From Psoroptes ovis (lineage: Eukaryota; Arthropoda; Arachnida; Sarcoptiformes; Psoroptidae), in contig PQWQ01000019.1 of the NCBI GenBank assembly GCA_002943765.1, positions 372,001-436,000 of the forward strand: 64,000 nucleotides of DNA. The letters run 5' to 3'. Below, in pieces: positions 22,727-34,559 of the stretch. Under the pieces are notes generated by a model that was not told the DNA's origin, ran no database searches, and saw only the letters and a list, made by a program, of their open reading frames with translations. A program made the position numbers and the translations under genes. How positions within the stretch are numbered: position 1 is the stretch's first letter; each line of letters begins with the position of its first letter.

Positions 22727-24800
22727 CTAAACGGTGAAAAATATATCATTTTCCGATAACCAATATGATATCCATAACCATATGGTGACGGCCAATAAAT
22801 TCTCGGCCAAATAACCATAATGTGAATCATAATGATATGATAATTTAAATGGAAACATATTGGCCGTTATTTCATGTCCTAAATATAATAAAATTGAATT
22901 TTCGCCCGGATAATTGAATGGCACGCCGTGTGGCCATATTTGTTTGATATCAATGAGATAATGAAAAATGGAATAAACAATTGTGGCCAAACAACCGTTT
23001 AATGTTACGAAGCTGAGTGACCATAGATTTTTATTTACAGGTATGGCGAATCCATATATTGACATTGCTGTAGCAGACCCTGTCAAATGATTGATATTAG
23101 TCTGGTTAGGTTTAATTGACAGACCCAAAAACACTCACCAAGAATTATGATCAAATAACCAAAACGTCGAAAACGTGCCGAAGGCTGTACATTGTGTATG
23201 AGTGTATGGCCAACTTGTAACCCTATGATTGTCAATACGATTGAATTTGTCGTACCTAATAAACCTTCTGGATCATGCCATAATTTAAAATATCCTTGAT
23301 CATAAATGATACCGGCAAAATTTCCACGATAACAGTGCTTAGCAGTGAATAACAATTCATCCAAATAATGAGCAGCACCACCAATACAATGTGGATGGGA
23401 AATGTTATCATAAAAACCCCCGGGACCAACATAACCAATGGGGCAATTCGAATCAAAATGCCAACTGAATGATAAATATGAATAAATTACGATCATAATG
23501 ATGGCCAACAAATACTGGGGCCATAATTTTATATAATTCAAAAATCTAGGGGTCAAAGCTAGCGTTAATTTGTTGATGGTTATAAGCTCGACGAGCGCAA
23601 CGATGCAATATGAAAGGGCAAAACGTTGTAATACGCCCGGTATTCGAATGGTCGATAGGTTGGCTAAATGAGAGATAATTGATTAAAATTAATGATTTCG
23701 AATCAAAAATTCAATCAAATCAATAAGAGATACATTTACCCGAATCAATTGAATTGACAATGATTCCAAGCAAAAACAATTTGACGGATCGTTTCAATAT
23801 TCGCCGTATGGTTTTGGCACGATTTGCATTGATTCTTTGTGTATTACGAAAACTAATCGCAATGGACATTCCCATTGTGAATATGAAAAATGGAAAAACC
23901 ATATCGGCCAATTGAAAACCATCCCATGGTACATGTTGTAGCCATTTATATTGGCCAGCACCATAATTGACGAATATCATTAACATGATTGATAATCTAG
24001 AATTTTGAATAAATTCGAATTAAACAATAGTCTTTCAATAAATCAAATATTCCCTACCCTCGAAATGCATCGATCGAATGAAAACGATTCGAACGCTGAA
24101 GCGTTGTCAGCTCTGGTTCTTGAGCAAATGATGGTGGATCAATGATCGTCGGGCCAGTGGCTAAGGCGGTCGGCGATAATGTCGGCGATTGAACGAATGC
24201 TCGTCGATTTCGCCTTTGATTTTTCCATAATAATTTCAAATATCGCTGACCATAAATCAGACCGAATATCAGGACAAAATAACCGATCAGAACGAGTAAA
24301 GACCAAAGCCATTGATTCGGATCGGATTCGATCAAAGTCAGTTGACAATTGAATTGATCATCGATCCTAGGGTTTAAAAATTTCAAAAATTAAAATATTC
24401 GAATCTAATTCAATCAATACATACCTCAATTCATATCGCGATTTATCACTGGCGCTCAAGGTCGATACCCTGGAACAATTGCGATCTTCTTCGGTTGATG
24501 GCAACCAAAATGCTGTATCGTTATTATCATTAATTGCATACAATTGTTCGAAATAACTTCGTAATTTGATTGTAAGATTGGAATTCGATTCAACGGATGA
24601 TGTCAGTATTAATGGACACTTGAAATTTTCAAAGGTACGAAAACAATTAAACAATCAGATAAATCGAATTAATCAATTAATTAATTAAAATTGAATCAAT
24701 TTGAATTAAATACCTTGTAACAATTCGTATATTGTCGATAAAAATACACAGTTTTATTGGATTGATTGATCAGATCGATGAAAAATGTATCGATTGTCAT
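22727..24800 (-). CDS. HGSNAT: Heparan-alpha-glucosaminide N-acetyltransferase
   Basis: Lysosomal multi-helix enzyme that carries acetyl from cytosolic acetyl-CoA across the membrane to terminal glucosamine of heparan sulfate. Six exons join in frame: 24714-24800, 24425-24618, 24058-24366, 23740-23996, 23139-23663 and 22727-23079, giving 574 residues. Conserved landmarks are SIDAFRG, NYGAGQYKWLQHVPWDG (with the catalytic-type His), ADMVFPFFIFTMG, DPEGLLGTTNSIV and IPVNKNLWSLSFVTLNG. The N-terminal lumenal part is about 120 residues before the first helix and has no signal peptide from the chosen ATG (MTIDTFFID), so an upstream first exon may be missing. The body assignment is firm. Confidence 0.92.
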
Positions 24801-25871
24801 ATTTCGATTCGATTCATTTAACTCATTTGAATGATTTGATTAAATGAAATGATTAAAATGACATTTGATTTGTATTTTTCTCGATGAATCGATTGGATTG
24901 TACCAAATATTTCAATGTCTTCATGTGAGCTACTAGCAACGAATCAATCAATTTTCTTCCATCGAATCAATAACATGGCTTCAAGGCTATTGAAGGCTTT
25001 ATTCAACCACAAAATTTGAATTTTTCCTTGAATCCAAAAAAAAAAGAGATGCGTGATTGGTCGACGATGATGTTGTTACGCAATTGTTTTTTGATATCAA
25101 ACGCAATTGAAAAACACATGTGTTTGAAGGCTATATTTTTCTGGTTGCTGCTGCTAATAAATAGCCTTAGCCTGGTTTTTCAGAAGGTTGAAATTTGTTG
25201 AAATGATCGCCAACAGATGGCGCTGAAAAATCAAAGTTGCATCATTCGATATTGCAGTAATACATGTTGCTACAATATAAATTGCAGCAATATTTCAAAC
25301 ATGTGCAACCTTTTCTTAAAATTTCAAATATAAGAGGGGAAAGAGTTACGAATAAAATCCCGAAAAACATGGAAAATTATCCATCTTTACACCCTCAAGA
25401 GATAAATTGGAGAAAGAGCAATTTTTTTTAAGCATAAACATTAACTACACTGACAAGTTGAACATAAAGGGTTTCATAGCAGAAAAACGTTACAGTTTTT
25501 AAAGGAATTTACTGATGATAATTAATCATCTGATTAATTAAACAGGCTGATTTTAATTAAAATTTATACAAAAAAACATTCGAAACTACTTTTAAATTAA
25601 AATAAATGTTTTAATTAAAATATATTCATGGATAAAATATAGAATAAAATTAAAATAAAAAAAAATCTAATAATAATATCAACGATATATTTACACACAT
25701 ACACACACACACTCAGCATGTTACACATAAACAAATATAAATATTTACAATGCAATATAACATATTGATCAATTTTGGCCATTTGTCGATCATCATCATC
25801 TATCAGTATCAAAAAACCACAGTCAATTATAAGAATTAGTGATCATTCGATCGATTGATTGATCAAGATCA
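24801..25871. other. Intergenic region between HGSNAT and mannosidase
   Basis: AT-rich spacer with A-runs, an (AC)n tract near 25700 and no convincing ORF. It contains the HGSNAT upstream region and the mannosidase 3' flank. No repeat family was recognised. Confidence 0.5.
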
Positions 25872-28019
25872 TCATGATGGATAAGCAGGATTATGGTTTT
25901 TGATGGGCAGCGGATGACCTTCACTATTGAATACCCATTCATTGAATGATATAAGATCGTCTTGGGAGAATATAAGATAAAGATATTTCAATGTTTCGGC
26001 CAGGAAGAAACTTTGTTGGACATCATCTTGTTGTATGTGCTTCGATTCGACATCAACATCAGCGATGCCAGTGAAACCCGTTCGATCAGCTGTAAGGCAA
26101 TATTTTTCAATTGCCAAAGTTGCATCCCATGCCCATCGGCGATAACGGTCGTCTTTGGTCAAACGCCATAAATAAAACCAACCTTCGATTACTTCAGGTC
26201 GTAATATGTAATAACGTTCTTTTTTTCTAGATTTATGGATCGGGAAATGACAATCGATTAATCGATTTTTTATGATGATAATTTGAAGATAAACAACTTA
26301 CTTTCCACTTTGAGCATCATATTGACCGGTAAACCAAAACACTTCAGGACCGATTTGGGTTTTGGTTCGAATATAAGATTCATGACATGTTTCGGCAATA
26401 TTTTTAGCCAATTCCAAATAATAATCACTACGATGTTCATCGTGTGCCATTTCTTTGGCACCAAGTGCAAACATACCGGCTGAAAAACATGCTAAATGTC
26501 CCATTTTATGTTCAAGACGTTCATAACGAAGATCAGCAATATATGATAGACCTGATTTAGATTTTTTTACCAATTTTTTATCGATTGCATCGACTGCTTC
26601 GTTATACATTCGTAGCGATGTTGTATCTTTTTTATCCGAAATCAACCAAAATTTGAGAAGATATTCATAAAAACTATCACCTAATGCACCGATTGATACA
26701 TGTTCTGTTATTTGAAAGTAAATATAAATCGAATTAGTTCGAATTGAGAAATCAAATCAATAATCAACATACTTTGACCAAATTTTCCCGTTTTAGGATT
26801 AATATAATTCGGATAAAGACCATCTGGTTTTGATAATGAATCCAATATTGTTTGTATACGATCAACTTTATCATAATAAATCCGATTACCGGTCAATACG
26901 GTTAAATAATTAAATTCTAATGATAATGTACCAATTTCCGAAAGTATTGAAGTACTTTGTGGTGCCCATAAATAATTATGATGCTTGCCGGTCAAAGGTT
27001 TGATTAATGCATGTGGTATACCGGTTTGTGTATCGAATGCTGGTAACATTAAATTTGTTATATTAATTGCTTTATGTAGAAACATTTCATCTTTGGTGAA
27101 TGCATAACACGTGAGCAGACCACCAACAAATCGAATGATTGTTTCAAATACCGAAATATCTGAATTTATCTGGGAAAAATCAAGATTTTCGGCAATCCAT
27201 TGCCGGCCATCTTCAAACCGATCCATAAGGCCCATTATGTACAACGTATCCATACCATCGACGATTGTGGCACCTTGATATTCGAACAATTAAATCAAAA
27301 ATTAATTAAATTCAATTGAAAATCAATGAACAATTAATACCTAGCTTTGTCTTGCCAAACACACCAGGTTGATGACCTTTTTTACTAATCGGTTTCAATT
27401 CATTTTCACCCCATGCATATTTACGATAATTATCCCATGCAATAATCATCATTTCTTTAATTTTATTACGTTTTTTACGAATTTCTTCGTCGAAATCATC
27501 ACCATTTGGTAATATAATTCGTGTCCAATTGCTTGATTGTCGCCGTATTGGCTCGAATATTGATTGATTATTATTATGAGGATTGACATCATATGATTGA
27601 TATTGATGTTTGGGTTGATTTGAATTTTGATTCAATTCGGGCATAGGTATCACAGCATTCAATTGACTATTATTATTATATGTTTGTAAATGTTTTTGTA
27701 TTTTTTCTTGTAGCCGTCTCGCATCATCCAGCCGACCTCTTGGTGGTGGTGGTAATATACCAGTATATGATTGTTGTCGTTGTAGCTGATCGTCACCATC
27801 ATTGATAACATTCGGTGGTATCAGACCCAGCAGTTGTGGACCTAATGAATCATATGATGATGATGGTTTTTTCAAATAATTTAAATATAAAACTTTACTT
27901 GTCACTTTTAAATCAGGCAAATATGCCATACCAATCAAACTAATGATCATAAACACAATGATGATTGCTAATAGTAAATATTTTTCTTTGATTCTTAGTA
28001 TTGGCCGTGAATTGAACAT
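25872..28019 (-). CDS. Mannosyl-oligosaccharide alpha-1,2-mannosidase, Golgi class I
   Basis: GH47 enzyme that trims alpha-1,2-mannose from N-glycans. Four exons (27341-28019, 26773-27273, 26302-26704 and 25872-26226; introns 67, 68 and 75 bp) give 645 residues. It is a type II membrane protein with a short cytosolic N-terminus, a signal anchor (YLLLAIIIVFMIISLIGMAYL), a Gln/Asn-rich stem, then the (alpha/alpha)7 domain from NELKPISKKGH on. GATIVDGMDTLYIMGL, GDSFYEYLLKFW, the disulfide cysteines in LACFSAG and AETCHES, RPEVIEG and DDVQQSFFLAETLKYLYL are present. The calcium motif reads NSEGHP instead of the usual NTEAHP. Size and stem fit MAN1A-type Golgi enzymes (alpha-Man-Ia in flies) better than ER MAN1B1. 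Confidence 0.93.
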
Positions 28020-28733
28020 TGTTGATTGATGTCGTCGAAGATTGTAATTCTTATTAAAATAGTCGAATATTTGATGATGATAATAATAATTGTAGACCAA
28101 CAATACTTATGGCCCTTCGAACATTTTGTCGATTGTTTTTTAGCTTTGTATGATTAATTCGATACAACGAGCTTCAATTGAAGGCTGCGAAATCAATTAT
28201 TGAAGCGTAAATCACAATTAAAATCAATCAAATAATGCAATTATCATAAACAGACGTGTGTTATCATTGAATTTGAGCTTGAAAGATGGCAGATGAACAT
28301 GTAAAAATCATCGAAAAATCATTGAAAATAATAATAATAATAAATATATGAACAACGATTCTCTTTTTACTTCACAAGCATTGAGTTGTTTCGATTGGTT
28401 TTCGATTGATTTTGATTGTTTATTTGTTTGTTTTGCTGATAAGAAACAGATAAATCTCAAAATATGTGAAAATCTTGGCAAAATTTTATCGCATTCTCAA
28501 TGAATCGATCATTGATTACCACAACACGTCAAAATAAACCAGTTTGATTCGAAAATTCATTAATTTTCGATTCAATCGATTGAATTATGAATTTTAATTA
28601 ATCAATTAATCAAAAATAAATGAAAAAAGAAATCATATTTCAGAATTTTTGTTAGTTTGTTTTTGTTTATTTATATATTTGCTGCTGCTTGCTGCAGCAT
28701 GATCAATTCATAAAGGACGATTCGGAATTTTAG
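28020..28733. other. Intergenic region upstream of the mannosidase gene
   Basis: AT-rich 5' flank of the mannosidase gene with short A/T and GATT-rich tracts. No gene was recognised. It adjoins the foldback element. Confidence 0.5.
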
Positions 28734-29816
28734 AAAGGGTATCCTGTAATAAGATAGAGTCATTCTGCCTCAGGAAAAAAATCGAGAAAAAAATTATCGC
28801 ATCATGTTCTTGGTCAATAGGGATGAAAAAAAGTCAATTATGGTCATCTCCAATTCTTGACCCTTCCGGTCCAAAAAGGGGGTCAAAAATCAATATTTGC
28901 TATATCTCGGCCGTTTTAAGAGGTGGTGTCTCAATTTTTTCTCTGATTAAAGATTATCTAGCTATTAATCATTGGTGAAAATATCATTGCTTAAAAATGA
29001 TTAACACTTCTGGAATATTCATTTGAAGTTACCATTTTCATTATCCTAAGGGCTCTCGTTTGACGTGTACACGTCAAAACTGAAGATTGCCATTGGAACA
29101 CAAGCATTAATGATAATTGCTATTTTCTATGATCATCAATTGATGACCATTTAAGCTCAACCATTTTCATTCAAGACATTCTTTTGCAACAACAAGATAT
29201 AGAATGAAAACTAAACAAAAATCATCATCACATTTTGATCCAATACGAATATCCGAAACAGATTTTTCGCCTCAACACAATCGGTATCATTATTGCTGAT
29301 ATTTTTCTTGTAAATATTTTTAAAAATAAAATAGGATATTGATTTTTGTTAAGTTTTCATTCTACATCTTGTTTTTGTCAGAATGTCTTGAATGAAAATG
29401 GTTGGGCTGAAATGATCATCAATTGATGATCATAGAAAATAGCAATTATCATTAATGCTTGTGTTCCAATGGCAATCTTCAGTTTTGACGTGTACACGTC
29501 AAACGAGAGCCCTTAGGATAATGAAAATGGTAACTTCAAATGAATATTCCAGAAGTGTTAATCATTTTTAAGCAATGATATTTTCACCAATGATTAATAG
29601 CTAGATAATCTTTAATCAGAGAAAAAATTGAGACACCACCTCTTAAAACGGCCGAGATATAGCAAATATTGATTTTTGACCCCCTTTTTGGACCGGAAGG
29701 GTCAAGAATTGGAGATGACCATAATTGACTTTTTTTCATCCCTATTGACCAAGAACATGATGCGATAATTTTTTTCTCGATTTTTTTCCTGAGGCAGTTA
29801 TTCTAGGATACCCTTT
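28734..29816. mobile_element. Foldback element with long inverted arms
   Basis: Two arms of about 480-490 bp (28734 to about 29225, and about 29327 to 29816) are near-perfect reverse complements around a loop of about 100 bp. The ends read AAAGGGTATCCT and AGGATACCCTTT. The left arm carries an extra TAAGATAGAGTC-like segment of about 12-16 bp near its outer end. Both arms hold the palindrome GACGTGTACACGTC. There is no ORF, and no certain target duplication was seen. It is probably a non-autonomous DNA transposon with long terminal inverted repeats. Confidence 0.88.
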
Positions 29817-29933
29817 GAAATTTTTCAAATTTCAAAATATCTTTGATTTTTTAGCGTATTTAGGATTAAATTTGGATTTGTTGTCATTGGATTAAATCCA
29901 ATATAATCAGTACGCTATTTCAAATTGATAAAA

Positions 29934-30431
29934 ATGACAAAAACGAGCAGCAATCGTTGGAAAATGCAATTGCAATCATCACTCATTGCTTCATCATTAA
30001 TTACATTTATTTTGATTAATTTTTTATTATTTTTACCATATTTTTATGATAATAATACGATTAATGGATTATATTTAATGTACACAATAGAAATAGCGAC
30101 GATAATTGTAAACATTAGGACAATCTATGAGTGTTTTCAATCAATTTCTTCCAATAATATTACACCATATTTATCAAAAGAACAATTAAAACAATATCGT
30201 TACATACATGTAGTAATATCAGCGATAATTTTATTTACACTTGTCCATGTATTGATTGATTATATTTTCAATTATAAAAGAGTGAAAAATGAAGTCAATA
30301 ATAATGATGGGGCTGATGATACAACGATAATCATTGCTCTGTCAATTGCATATTCATGTAAATATTTACTTCATATTCGAATATCGAATTGTTTACAAAA
30401 CAATTGTTCAAATATAATCAACCATTTATGA
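29934..30431 (+). CDS. Small four-helix membrane protein, unknown function
   Basis: Predicted 165-residue protein from the first ATG (MTKTSSNRWKMQLQSS). Four hydrophobic segments are visible at about residues 16-37, 45-70, 87-110 and 125-150, with short polar loops and both ends probably cytoplasmic. No family was recognised. The layout resembles the four-helix proteins encoded at 41273 and 44341, so the three may be distant paralogues. It starts 117 bp after the foldback element and ends 36 bp from the Popeye stop codon on the other strand. Confidence 0.55.
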   Translation: MTKTSSNRWKMQLQSSLIASSLITFILINFLLFLPYFYDNNTINGLYLMYTIEIATIIVNIRTIYECFQSISSNNITPYLSKEQLKQYRYIHVVISAIILFTLVHVLIDYIFNYKRVKNEVNNNDGADDTTIIIALSIAYSCKYLLHIRISNCLQNNCSNIINHL

Positions 30432-30467
30432 CCAATAATAATTCACTAATGACATCAATGATTCAAA

Positions 30468-31717
30468 TTACAAAGTAGTTTCTTGTGGATGATAATTACT
30501 ATTAGCAAGCTGTGACAATATCGGTGCGGCGGTTTCCGTTGTTGAATTCGATGAATTCATCATCAATATTGAATCATTATTCGTTGACGTTAACATATTC
30601 AATGATGATAAATTCCAAAAACATTGTGATGAATCTGTTGAGGAAATATTTTGAATAGAAAAATCGATTGATTAATCAATTAATCAATTAATTTTCAAAA
30701 TACTAAGATCCACTTACTCTTAATATTATTCAATGATAATATTTGATGATTCAAATGATGTGTTGGCGGTGTTTGTGATGACATTAGCTTTGTTTTCTCA
30801 TTACTTGTAGCGCTATTGTTGTTATTCAAATTATGATTACCATTATTCATAGCTGATGATGATAGAATAGCATTATTGATTTGTCCAACAACATCAATAT
30901 CTAATGAGAGCATTAATTTTTTTACAATATCTTTGCCAAGTATATGATCTAATATTGTTTGTAGATAACGATCAGAACTTATTGATAGCTTTAGCTTATC
31001 ACGATTCCATACAAGCAGCTGTGATTCTTCCAATGCAACAAATGATACTTGATAAGTATCACTGGTATTCATACCAAACCATTCAGGTGATTCTAAAAAT
31101 TGATAACAATCAATTATATGACAAGTTAAATTGTTTCGTACGACCGATATACGACCAGTCAATAATAACGATAGCTTATCCAACAATGTTTCATTTTCGA
31201 TTGCATAAAAATCTTTAGGTTTCAGTGTTTGTATACAACGTATACATGAATAAAGACGTTTAAAATCATAACGTGATACACCTAATGGATGAAATAGATT
31301 TCTATAGGCCATTTCAACTTCATGTGGGAATCTAAATGGGCGTTGTAATACCATTAATCAATGAATTAATCAAAATTCAAACAAATACCTGATGAATGGA
31401 TGTAATTTACAAAATATAATAATCATATGAATAAAATTCAAACAAGCAAATATTATATTCCATAATAGAAGGTCAGATGAACAAGATACCAACCATGTCC
31501 ATAATAGGGTTATCAAATTTGATATCAATATCATTGTACGAAGAAACAGTATTGAATATATTGATGTCGATGTAAAAAACAGGCCTATGAATAGGAAAAA
31601 ATTGGCCAGCTGTAAAAATATATGATGTGGTCCTTGCCAATCACTACATGGTGTAAAATTGATATTTTTCCCGAAACCTTCGAATAATTGATTCAAAGCT
31701 GCCGTAGAGTTCATCAT
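30468..31717 (-). CDS. Popeye-domain (POPDC) membrane protein
   Basis: POPDC proteins are plasma-membrane cAMP-binding proteins that modulate channels, best known in muscle. Three exons (31389-31717, 30718-31331 and 30468-30634; introns 57 and 83 bp) give 369 residues. There is an N-terminal outside segment with N-x-T sites, three helices, then the Popeye domain with RNLFHPLGVSR, YAIENETLLDKLSLLLTGR, FLESPEWFG and GKDIVKKL. The tail is Asn/Ser-rich. The start is the ATG at 31717, because the longer frame begins with GTG. The strongly conserved DSPE phosphate-binding motif reads ESPE here. Vertebrate-type POPDC1, 2 and 3 subtypes cannot be told apart from this sequence. Confidence 0.9.
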
Positions 31718-32019
31718 TTTTTGAGAATATTTTCGAATTACATGAATCACAATAAATGAATGATTATCAAGTGAAAAGCTGCCGAATTTCTTAAGATTTT
31801 CAAAATTAATTCATTAATTTTCAATTTTTAATCAGATTCGCTGAGGATAATCGTTCAATAATCGGATATAATTAGCCACAATTCTTCATTTAATCAAAGT
31901 TGAGTTAGATTCATCGTAATTAAATGAATGATTCACTGTAAATGAATGAAATAAGAATGAAAATAAATAAACAAAATCTCAAAATCTTAAATCTTAAAAC
32001 AAATAAAAAAACACATATT

Positions 32020-32101
32020 ATAGGTTGTCCCATAAGTTCTTGTCGTTTTTCAAATTTTTTTTTCATTCGAAAACCGACAAAAACTTATGGGACAACCTAA
32101 T
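32020..32101. mobile_element. Mariner-type MITE, subfamily A
   Basis: Ends ATAGGTTGTCCCATAAGTTC and AACTTATGGGACAACCTAAT with an A/T core. It is flanked by TATTA and TATTA-like sequence. Confidence 0.8.
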
Positions 32102-32839
32102 ATTATAAGAGTTGAATGCTTTCGAATTGGCTTTACTCTTAAGTCATTTTTTCATTGTTGTTTACCATTCGATTCGATTGACTTACCATTTATGTTCATG
32201 GCATTTGAGCTGAATTAAATTTTGAATTTTTCAAATTAAATCGCTGCTGATGATGATTAATTCTCAAATGATTTATGTAATACACATTGGATAATGTATG
32301 TAACTGTTTAAATCTCTTGGATTATTTCCATAGATTTTGATTAGGATTAAATCAAAGCTGCAGCTATACACATAATAAAACTCACAATAAATTCATAAAT
32401 TCAAGGTTTTTGATGCCCAAATATCGACATAATACAATGATGATGATGGCGATGGCTGCTGAATGTGATGGTTGTTGGTGTGTGTAGGATGATTATTATA
32501 ATGGATTTTAAATGAAAAAATAAATATATTTTTAAAGAGAAAAATACATTGAAATTATGTGAGAAGAAATCAATTAAAGGTGATTCGAAAATTCAATTTT
32601 GTACGAGCTTATTGTGTACAAAAAATGACCAGTGATTAATTGATGGTATTTGTTTCAATACATTTGTTTGTATTATGGTTCAATCCATTAATAATAAGCC
32701 AAGAATGATTGTTTTCAATAATAAATCAAAGGCACCAAAATTGAATAATTGGCAAAACACATGTAGCAGCAGCTGGTGCTTGAAATGATTTCGACCATGC
32801 AAAACATGTGTTTGGATGCCGGCTCTTTAAAATCAAGTC

Positions 32840-32945
32840 TTGCTGACGGACGCCGGCTGTTATGGATACATAATGAGTTCTAAGACGTAGCACTACGTTC
32901 AAAACTTGAAATCGGATAATTGACAAATACGTCGCCGGTATTTTT
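32840..32945. repeat. GACGTA-N4-TACGTC repeat, copy 2
   Basis: Contains GCTGACGGACGCCGGCTG, then AAGACGTAGCACTACGTTC and a later ACGTCGCCGGTA. The same modules occur at 13085, 57903 and 63640. Confidence 0.5.
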
Positions 32946-33225
32946 ACCAATGATTGCTTCAGACTATACATTCAAAAACATGCTGAATAACAACATCAGA
33001 GGTCTCTGATTCAGTGGTGGCATGACGATGATCGTCTTGATTATGTATGATGTTGGCTATGACGATCAGGATGATGATGATTATGCAAATTTTTAGACGA
33101 ATAATCATTGTGCATTGATGATGATGATGGCGATGATCATTGATGGTCAATGATCTTTGAGAACTATTTTTAGAGATATGAACCTCTTGAAATAACACAG
33201 GGTATTGAATTGTAGAGTGATGGGT

Positions 33226-33261
33226 GATCAATGTAAACATTGATCAATGTTTACATTGATC
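33226..33261. repeat. Perfect 36-bp palindrome with two GTAAACA sites
   Basis: The half-site GATCAATGTAAACATTGA is followed by its exact reverse complement with no spacer, giving 36 of 36 self-complementary bases. Each half carries ATGTAAACAT, which includes the forkhead-factor core GTAAACA. Confidence 0.85.
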
Positions 33262-33452
33262 GTTGTGGCTGATCGAATCGAATCGATACATTCAATATTT
33301 TCAATGATTTTCGATTGTTTGGATTTGACTCGATCATATGTTTAGGAATGTCTGGATATGGATTGTTTACGTTGGCGTCTGAATGAATGAATGAATGAAT
33401 GCCATCCATTGAATCCACCATCTGACAAGTGTAAATTGCTGTAATTGGAATT

Positions 33453-33534
33453 ATTAGGTTGTCCCATAAGTTCTTGCCGTTTTTTAATTTTTTTTTCATT
33501 TGAAAAGCGGCAAGAACTTATGGGACAACCTAAT
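33453..33534. mobile_element. Mariner-type MITE, subfamily A
   Basis: Ends ATTAGGTTGTCCCATAAGTT and AACTTATGGGACAACCTAAT are perfect inverses, with a T-rich core. It looks like one of the youngest copies in the window. Confidence 0.85.
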
Positions 33535-33615
33535 AATCAATACGAATACTGCTTATCTTCTTTGATTTGTCATTGGTTTGTTCGAGGTGATTTAGGGATG
33601 TTTTGATTTGGAAAA

Positions 33616-34017
33616 TTAAATATGCATTGATTGATTCTTTGGCATCATCGTGGTCGTTGTTATTGTTGTTTTGGGAGCCAATAATGATGATTGATTCATT
33701 GATTTTAATGATAATTGATTATTCAGATTTGAATCATCGATACATGAACAAAATGTCTTTGATTTAATTTTCATCAGTTTTTGTATTCGATACGATACAA
33801 AACCAGTGATTATCATCAGTAATGGTATTAATATAAATATAAGGGTTATAATTGTAAAAATCAATGACCATTGGATGATATTTTCATTTAAACGTAATTC
33901 ATCAACGATTTGACTGTTGATTGTTACATTGGATGATGAGGTTGTTGGCTCTGAAGATGATTCTTGATCATCGAAATTCATTGTAAACAGCAAATATTCA
34001 GGTGTTTGATTGGTCAT
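33616..34017 (-). CDS. Small single-pass membrane protein, unknown
   Basis: Predicted 133-residue protein (starts MTNQTPEYLLF). A Ser/Thr/Glu-rich N-terminal segment with N-x-T/S sites precedes one strong helix at about residues 50-74 (WSLIFTIITLIFILIPLLMI). A basic stop-transfer stretch (RIQKLMKIKSK), a CSC pair and a Ser/Thr tail follow. There is no cleavable signal peptide, so a signal-anchor topology is likely. No family was recognised. The open frame and sensible membrane topology argue that it is real. Confidence 0.45.
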   Translation of the reverse strand: MTNQTPEYLLFTMNFDDQESSSEPTTSSSNVTINSQIVDELRLNENIIQWSLIFTIITLIFILIPLLMIITGFVSYRIQKLMKIKSKTFCSCIDDSNLNNQLSLKSMNQSSLLAPKTTITTTTMMPKNQSMHI

Positions 34018-34559
34018 TTTGAGTTCCAAAGTTTATGGACGACAATTTGTGGTAAAAATCGATTCAATTCTTCGGGAATATTTCAAATTAATCCAGTTTT
34101 TAAGGTCTTAAAATAAAATAAAAAAATAAAGAAAAAAATTCGAAAATTTTTAAACTAAAAAACGACAGATGGCGGTACTTTTGATTTTTTTTCAAAATTT
34201 TTTCAATCGATTTTTTCCATTGATTTTAATTCGAAATTTTTTGTTTAATTAATTAATTCTGCTAGAAATTATTTATAATTAATTTAAATTAATTCGTTCT
34301 TATTAACCTTGACATTAATTATTCGGAATTCATAATTATTCGATTTGGAAGTAAAATGTTTGTATTTTTTCGCAATCAAATTCGATTTTGGATGCCTCAA
34401 ATTTCAAAAAAATTAATGCCAACCAATAAACACCAACCAAAATATGTGCCACCATTTGGAATCGACATCGAAATATGTGTTTGAATTTTTCCAAATTCTG
34501 AGCAGATAAGTCATTTGAGTTTTGATTGTCAAAATTCACCGAAATTCAAAGCCACCAAG
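34018..34559. other. Intergenic region before receptor cluster
   Basis: AT-rich spacer with A/T homopolymers. It should hold promoters of the two divergent genes. No feature was recognised, and a short minus-strand frame inside it was not supported. Confidence 0.5.

Larger units (their letters stand above)
31718..33615. other. Intergenic region with MITEs, palindrome and repeat
   Basis: A 1.9-kb spacer between the Popeye gene and a small membrane protein gene. It contains mariner-type MITEs at 32020 and 33453, a GACGTA-type repeat near 32840-32945 and a perfect 36-bp palindrome at 33226-33261. Short open frames here show no family features and were not called. Confidence 0.55.

Noticed and set aside
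32726..33499. Three minus-strand frames of 81-93 codons
   Set aside because: They start at non-ATG or weak sites, overlap a dispersed repeat, the palindrome and a MITE, and show no domain.
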